Positions 57,172-64,000 of a stretch of 64,000 nucleotides of DNA are shown here, one piece after another. Each line of letters starts with the position of its first letter. Positions within the stretch are counted from its first letter, which is position 1. The position numbers were made by a program, and so were the translations under genes. Source of the stretch: Siphonodentalium dalli (Eukaryota > Mollusca > Scaphopoda > Gadilida > Siphonodentaliidae); the NCBI GenBank assembly GCA_032622095.1, contig CP136061.1:10493287-10557286 (forward strand), given 5' to 3'. The notes beneath the pieces were generated by a model. The model did not search any database, had not been told where the DNA came from, and was given only the letters and a program-made list of their open reading frames with translations.

Positions 57172-57819
57172 TTATATGGAAGAACAAAGTGGTATCAAAA
57201 CCAGATATCGAATGAAAATTGGGTACTGATAACAATTGTCATCGCCCAGAGCGGAAAATGTGCTGTTGTCATGGTACAATGTTTTAGTTTTGCCTGTTCC
57301 TAGAAAAACACATGTATCACCACCACTGTTAGCATCCGTAAACTTTGAAAACAGACCGATGACCATTACCAGGACATCTGTGTCAACAATCCGAGCACGG
57401 ATGGTCGTCAGCCCACAAGAAAGCGCATGGATAATGTGCGGCACAATTCTAATATCAGCTTCCTCCTGACAACAGTTTCTCAAGATTTACTAGGAAGAAT
57501 TTGCTATTTTGAGAGTTGACGAACATTCTGTCATGTTTAACACTTTATCATCACGTTCTGACGCATTACTTGTCAGGAATACAAAAAGTTCAAGCTTATT
57601 GTCAGAATGACGGAGGAAGTCGTTCCATTTTTTTGGAATCTTAGTTTGGCCACCAACTTTTCGTCCAAGACCTATACCACGATTCTCACTAGTGCTGCCG
57701 TTTGTGCTGCCTTCAAAATACCTATCCCACACAACACACATGCCATTAACACTTCTTAGTTTGTAGAGTAGAAACTCCTTCAAAATACCTATCCCACACA
57801 ACACACATGACATTAACAC
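57172..57819 (-). pseudogene. Left copy: central part of transposon-associated protein (EEADIR / DTDV motifs), broken
   Basis: Two minus-strand frames, in the same phase and separated by adjacent stops (TAG TAA, at about 57487-57492), read VVWDRYFEGS, KIPKKWNDFLRHSDNKLELF, then QEEADIRIVPHIIHALSCG, VDTDVLVMVIGLFSKF and GTGKTK. I recognise the EEADxR...DTDV...GTGK order from the unnamed metazoan family mentioned for the C-terminal fragment; a nuclease-like fold has crossed my mind, but I cannot support it. The 5' side (57710-57843) holds a 67-bp tandem duplication, which shifts the frame. The gene is dead in this copy. Confidence 0.55.
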
Positions 57820-57902
57820 TTCTTAGTTTGTAGAGTAGAAACTTCATTGGTGACTGTGTAATAATTAAAAGTACATGTAGATCTTATCGCAGGCACAATT
57901 AT

Positions 57903-58313
57903 ATGCACAAGAACGCCTCCATCAAATATCTTGCACGTACTTCCAATATTTTATTTCTTGTAATAGTGTGTTCGAACAACATTTGGGCAGTTCAAAAAAC
58001 CCGAAATCGCTTCTCCGCTATTCCAAACGATCAAGTGCAGGAACAGGAGAACATCAAATTGAAAGGAAATGGAGCGTTGATAGGTTTAACAGAGAGCTCA
58101 TCAACAATAACGAGATGGCTACAACTCCCCGAACCAGATGTGTTTTTCTCTCATGAGAGTCGGCTATTTCCCCCGCCTTATCAACGGGAGGTAAATTCAA
58201 GGGGACACAATCTGATTTGCTGGGATGTATCCGGGAAGCAATTGGAGATATATCGGACCCACCTAAAAATGTTCAGTGCAAGATATTTGATGGAGGCTTT
58301 CTTGTGGATATGA
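57903..58313 (+). pseudogene. Right copy: fragment of the same protein family (QEQEN / GLTE motif)
   Basis: Plus-strand residues at about 58005-58145 read NRFSAIPNDQVQEQENIKLK and then ALIGLTESSSTITRWLQLPE. This resembles the block (D-Q-x-x-E-Q-x-N ... GxVGLTE ... RW) that comes before the VWDRYFE and EEADIR blocks in the same family. It is on the opposite strand from the central part, so the element carries two incomplete gene copies facing outward. A piece equivalent to LLYKLRSV follows at about 58,360-58,420 on the plus strand. The frame ends without the rest of the protein. Confidence 0.5.
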
Positions 58314-58407
58314 TTGTACCTGCGATATAGTATCTACTTTTAATGATTACGCCCAGTCACTAATAAAGTTTCTACTCTACAGACTAAGAAGTGTTACTGT
58401 CATATAT

Positions 58408-58617
58408 ATGTGGTGTGGGACATATGAAACGAGCTGCCTACCAGGTAGGATTGTGGTACACTTATGTCATGCCAAGCTGCAGTTGTGTGCTCAGAACTCA
58501 TTAAGTGTTGTTGCAAATCACAAACTTGTAACAGATGCAAATGTGAAAACGCTGATTTACCATACACAGAGTTATGTAGATGTAATTGTGTGCTTAAAAT
58601 ATTTGTTCAACGTATAA
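58408..58617 (+). pseudogene. Right-arm copy: C-terminal Cys-rich part of the same protein
   Basis: In the plus-strand frame beginning near 58,464, CSELIKCCCKSQTCNRCKC mirrors the left-arm fragment at 56701-56904. About 95 bases present in the left arm (covering GPHDWEWTVEDHGCKPWW) are missing here, and the frame before it is scrambled. The EEADIR part is absent on this strand, so this copy has an internal deletion. Confidence 0.5.
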
Positions 58618-60073
58618 ACACAGGCAGCGGTGATTATAACATGACAATCTATGAGTTGCTATCTATTGGCTGGTATTATCAGTCTGTGAACATTATAGTT
58701 ATATAACATAACAAACATGAATTTAAGAACACACTATAAACAAAGATAGGCCATCTTTATGTGTATTATTGATTGACAATTTAAAGTTGTGACCTGAAAT
58801 GCATATCTATATATACACCCCTCTTGAATGCTAGATTACATAAGTCAATGATATTGGGTCAAATATATCAATTAATGGTATTATAGATTCTTTTATTTTT
58901 ATTTTATTTCACCAAAACATTACATGTATATACCCTTATATGTGTTGTATATATATTGGATGTTCATTTTCGAAACTTTTAAGACCGCATATTGTATATT
59001 ATTGCATATTGCCATTCTATTGGTTGAACATATTTGAAATGATCAAATAAATTGTTATTAGGCATACAATTGTTAATTTCAATAGTATACTGACAATGAG
59101 ATTGTTATAATATATGACGAATTGCGATCGACAAACTCATTTTATAAGATTTAACCAAAGATTTATTGAATCCTTACAACAAGTCACATTTTCGTGATTT
59201 TTGGGGTGAGGGGTAACATAAACCAAGTTTTCTGAAACGTTGTTACATATTAAACACATACAATGTATTCATCGTTTTCAGTATATATGTCCAAAACATA
59301 TAAGACTGAACATTGTGAACAATCGCAAATCTCCTATGAGTAAATGACCATTTATTGGACCAAAATATTTGAAATGACGAGGATTTTCTTACAAAATTGC
59401 ATATATTTTGTCGAAAAAGATGTTATATTTCAACTTTGGTCATTGTGTATGTAATTGCCATTGCAGTATTTAGAAATGTGATAAAATAGTGTCCTTTATA
59501 GATTCTCATCCATGTTCTATCGGATGCTTATCACAAAAACAATATTTCATGATTTTTGGGGTGAGGGGTAACATAATCCAAAATTTCTAAAATACGGTTA
59601 AGAATGTGTCCTAGATATTGTATGTTTTAAATAGAGTATACATGTCCAAAAATGATAAGACCTTAACCTTTGATCTACACTGAAATATTTTTGAGAAATT
59701 GTCTGTTTATTATTCCGAAATAATTGAAACGAGAATGATTATATGACAAAATTGCATGTTTTTGGTACAAAAGGTGATAAATTTCCAATTTGGTCAGCCT
59801 GGGTTGCTACTATCTTCAAAATATGACATTGTCGGGTTGAATGACGCCTTTATTATGCATGCGCCTCAAATTTTATACCAGTTGGAACGTCAGTGTGAAA
59901 TAATGATTGAATTTGACCGCCATCTTGGATTTATACTGGAAACAAGGGTTAATATTGACCAGAAACCTGTTTCTAGTTCACTTTCTGAAAGAGCACACAT
60001 AACTTGACAAAAAAAAAAAAAAGGGCACTTTTGACCAGTCCGTTCCAAAAAAAAACGCTAAGTCACTACACTA

Positions 60074-63000
60074 ATAGCGGTATGTTACTCACAACGTTAA
60101 ACTTAAACGATTGTATTGTATAGCGGTATGTTATTCACACCGTTAAACTTAAACGATTGTATTGTATAGCGGTATGTTACTCACACCGTTAAACTTAAAC
60201 GATTGTATTGTATAGCGGTATGTTACTCACACTGTTAAACTTAAACGATTGTATTGTATAGCGGTATGTTACTCACACCGTTAAACTTAAACAATTGTAT
60301 TGTATAGCGGTATGTTACTCACACCGTTAAACTTAAACGATTGTATTGTATAGCTTTATGTTAGTCACACCGTTAAACTTAAACGATTGTATTGTATAGC
60401 GGTATGTTACTCACACCGTTAAACTTAACCGATTGTATTGTATAGCGGTATGTTACTCTCACCGTTAAACCTAAACGATTGTATTGTATAGCGGGATGTT
60501 ACTCACACCGTTAAACTTAAACGATTGTATTGTATAGCGGTATGTTACTCACACCGTTAAACTTAAACGATTGTATTGTATAGCGGTATGTTACTCACAC
60601 CGTTAAACCTAAACGATTGTATTGTATAGCGGTATGTTACTCACACCGTTAAACGATTGTATTGTAAAGCGGTATGTTACTCACACTTAAACTTAAATGA
60701 TTGTATTGTATAGCGGTATGTTACTCACACCGTTAAACTTAAACGATTGTATTGTATAGCGGTATGTTACTCACACCGTTAAACTTAAACGATTGTATTG
60801 TATAGCGGTATGTTACTCACAACGTTAAACTTAAACGATTGTATTGTATAGCGGTATGTTACTCACACCGTTAAACTTAAACGATTGTATTGTATAGCGG
60901 TATGTTACTCTCACCGTTAAACTTAAACGATTGTATTGTATAGCGGTAAGTTACTCACACCGTTAAACGATTGTATTGTATAGCGGTATGTTACTCACAA
61001 CTTTAAACTTAAACGATTGTATTGTATAGCGGTATGTTACTCACAAAGTTAAACTTAAACGATTATATTGTATAGCGGTATGTTACTCACACCGTTAAAC
61101 TTAAACGATTGTATTGTATAGCGGTATGTTACTCACACCGTTAAACGATTGTATTGTATAGCGGTATGTTACTCACACCGTTAAACGATTGTATTGTATA
61201 GCGGTATGTTACTCACACCGTTAAACTTAAACGATTGTATTGTATAGCGGTATGTTACTCACACCGTTAAACTTAAACGATTGTATTGTATAGCGGTATG
61301 TTACTCACACCGTTAAATTTAAACGATTGTATTGTATGGCGGTATGTTACTCACACCGTTAAACCTAAGCGATTGTATTGTATAGCGGTATGTTACTCAC
61401 ACCGTTAAACGTAAACGATTGTATTGTATAGCGGTATGTTACTCACACCGTTAAACGATTGTATTGTATAGCGGTATGTTACTCACACCGTTAAACCTAA
61501 ACGATTGTATTGTATAGCGGTATGTTACTCACACCGTTAAACTTAAATGATTGTATTGTATAGCGTTATGTTACTCACACCGTTAAACTTAAATGATTGT
61601 ATTGTATAGCGGTATGTTACTCACACCGTGAAACTTAAACGAATGTATTGTATGCTATGTTACTCACACCGTTAAACCTAAACGATTGTATTGTATAGCG
61701 GTATGTTACTCACACCGTTAAACTTAAACGATTGTATTGTATAGCGGTATGTTACTCACAACGTTAAACTTAAACGATTGTATTGTATAGCGGTATGTTA
61801 CTCACAACGTTAAACTTAAACTATTGTATTGTATAGCGGTATGTTACTCTCACCGTTAAATCTAAACGATTGTATTGTATAGCGGTATGTTACTCACAAC
61901 GTTAATCTTAAACTATTGTATTGTATAGCGGTATGTTACTCTCACCGTTAAACCTAAACGATTGCATTGTATAGCGGTATGTTACTCACACCGTTAAACT
62001 TAAACGATTGTATTGTATAGCGGTATGTTACTCACACCGTTAAACTTAAACGATTGTATTGTATAGCGGTATGTTACTCACACCGTTAAACCTAAACGAT
62101 TGTATTGTATAGCGGTATGTTACTCACACCGTTAAACTTAAACGATTGTATTGTATAGCGGTATGTTACTAACACCGTTAAACTTAAACGATTGTATTGT
62201 ATAGCGGTATGTTACTCACACCGTTAAACTTAAACGATTGTAGTGTATAGCGGTATGTTTCTCACACCGTTAAACCTAAACGATTGTATTGTATAGCGGT
62301 ATGTTACTCACACCGTTAAACTTAAACGATTGTATTGTATAGCGGTATGTTACTATCACCGTTAAACTTAAACGATTGTAGTGTATAGCGGTATGTTACT
62401 CACACAGTTAAACTTAAACGATTGTATTGTATAGCGGTATGTTACTTACACCGTTAAACTTAAACGATTGTATTGTATAGCGGTATGTTACTCACACCGT
62501 TAAACTTAAACGATTGTATTGTATAGCGGTATGTTACTCACACAGTTAAACTTAAACGATTGTATTGTATAGCGGTATGTTACCCACACAGTTAAACTTA
62601 AACGATTGTATTGTATAGCGGTATGTTACTCACACCGTTAAACGATTGTATTGTATGGCGGTATGATACTCACACCGTTAAACTTAAACGATTGTATTGT
62701 ATAGCGGTATGTTACTCACACTGTTAAACTTAAACGATTGTATTGTATAGCGGTATGTTACTCACACCGTTAAACTTAAACGATTGTATTGTATAGCGGT
62801 ATGTTACTCACACCGTTAATCTTAAACGATTGTATTGTATAGCGGTATGTTACTCACACCGTTAAACTTAAACGATTGTAGTGTATAGCGGTATGTTACT
62901 CACACCGTTAAAACTAAACGATTGTATTGTCTAGCGGTATGTTACTCACACCGTTAAACTTAAACGATTGTATTGTATAGCGGTATGTTACTCACACCGT

Positions 63001-64000
63001 TAAACTTAAACGATTGTATTGTATAGCGGTATGTTACTCACACCGTTAAACTTAAACGATTGTATTGTAGAGCGGTATGTTACTCACACCGTTAAACTTA
63101 AACGATTGTATTGTATAGCGGTATGTTACTCACACCGTTAAACTTAAACGATTGTATTGTATAGCGGTATGTTACTCACACCGTTAAACTTAAACGATTG
63201 TAGTGTATAGCGGTATGTTACTCACACCGTTAAACTTAAACGATTGTATTGTATAGCGGTATGTTACTCACACCGTTAAACCTAAACGATTGTATTGTAT
63301 AGCGGTATGTTACTCACACCGTTAAACTTAAACGATTGTATTGTATAGCGGTATGTTACTCACACCGTTAAACTTAAACGATTGTATTGTATAGCGGTAT
63401 GTTACTCACACCGTTAAACTTAAACGATTGTATTGTATAGCGGTATGTTACTCTCACCGTTAAACCTAAACGATTGTATTGTATAGCGGTATGTTACTCA
63501 CACCGTTAAACTTAAACGATTGTATTGTATAGCGGTATGTTACTCTCACCGTTAAACCTAAACGATTGTATTGTATAGCGGTATGTTACTCACACCGTTA
63601 AACTTAAACGATTGTATTGTATAGCGGTATGTTACTCACACCGTTAAACTTAAACGATTGTATTGTATAGCGCTATGTTACTCACACCGTTAAACTTAAA
63701 CGATTGTATTGTATAGCGGTATGTTACTCACACCGTTAAACTTAAACGATTGTATTGTATAGCGGTATGTTACTCACACCTTTAAACTTAAACGATTGTA
63801 TTGTATAGCGGTATGTTACTCACAACGTTAAACTTAAACGATTGTATTGTATAGCGGTATGTTACTCACACCGTTAAACGATTGTATTGTATAGCGGTAT
63901 GTTACTCACACCGTTAAACTTAAATGATTGTATTGTCTAGCGGTATGTTACTCACACCGTTAAACTTAAACGATTGTATTGTATAGCGGTATGTTACTCG
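60074..64000. repeat. 46-bp satellite array, block 2 (runs off the window)
   Basis: The same monomer resumes mid-unit at ATAGCGG and continues to the last base. The segment 62,120-64,000 repeats the variant pattern of about 49,880-51,760 at a fixed distance of 12,241 bp. Shared rare variants include TGTAGAGCGG (50821 and 63062), GTTAATCTTAAA, TACTAACACC and AAATGATTGTATTGTCTAGC. Confidence 0.97.

Larger units (their letters stand above)
55142..60073. mobile_element. Foldback DNA transposon (4.9 kb) with arms over 1.5 kb, inserted in the satellite
   Basis: The ends are TAGTGTAGTGACTTAGCG and CGCTAAGTCACTACACTA. Inverted similarity runs inward about 1.6-1.75 kb on each side (to about 56,910 and from about 58,440), including shared CCCTCACCCCAAAAATCA motifs twice per arm. 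The satellite monomer is split at ATTGTATA|GCGG, with ATA repeated at both junctions (55139-55141 and 60074-60076), a 3-bp target duplication. The centre holds broken coding fragments in both orientations. The superfamily is not identified; a 3-bp duplication alone does not decide it. Confidence 0.9.

Noticed and set aside
27017-64000. CRISPR-like regular array
   Set aside because: There are no unique spacers; whole 46-bp monomers repeat head to tail in a eukaryotic context.

Overview
The window looks like a fragment of an invertebrate animal chromosome, most likely a mollusc. The reasons are an AT-rich background crowded with transposons, an intron-containing fibrinogen-domain gene, a LINE, a Polinton/Maverick (adintovirus-like) element, and simple and satellite repeats on a eukaryotic scale. 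The mollusc call is inference; no single sequence proves it.

Region 1-7.2 kb is the right-hand part of a Polinton/Maverick element. Eleven tightly packed plus-strand genes run from the tail of a packaging ATPase (cut by the window edge), through two small basic proteins with Gly-Gly processing-type sites, a chromodomain integrase, a two-helix membrane protein, putative minor and major capsid proteins and a pVI-like basic protein, to an adenain-type cysteine protease. Every visible frame is open. The DNA polymerase gene and left terminus are not in the window. Together the genes fit the capsid-forming, self-integrating logic of these elements: integrase for insertion, ATPase for packaging, protease for maturation of capsid precursors.

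Region 7.3-8.05 kb holds a perfect 135+135 bp palindrome made of 30-bp units and a seven-copy 66-bp tandem array. Region 8.16-20.62 kb is a nest of mobile elements. Two copies of one repeat family (A, about 8.16-16.37 kb; B, 18.52-20.20 kb) can be aligned, and copy B supplies the empty site for two insertions in copy A: a 2.28-kb inverted-repeat element flanked by unusually long direct repeats, and a 3.7-kb LINE whose single ORF is broken by a 14-G run and one stop codon. A 33-bp array lies between the copies, and copy B sits inside an element bounded by inverted 16-bp tandem arrays.

Region 20.6-27.0 kb is mostly non-coding but carries, on the minus strand, the last two exons of a fibrinogen-related (FReD) gene. 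Between these exons lie a 22-copy 58-bp array, each unit derived from the intron 3' end with its splice acceptor, plus a decayed duplicate of the penultimate exon. Farther upstream on the gene strand the sequence enters a satellite.

Region 27.0-64.0 kb is a 46-bp satellite array, with higher-order duplications of about 4.3, 5.2, 6.0 and 12.2 kb spacing and a 100-N gap at 42,466-42,565. It is interrupted once, at 55,142-60,073, by a 4.9-kb foldback transposon with arms over 1.5 kb, an ATA target duplication, and two broken copies of the same transposon-associated gene facing outward. The array continues past the right edge.
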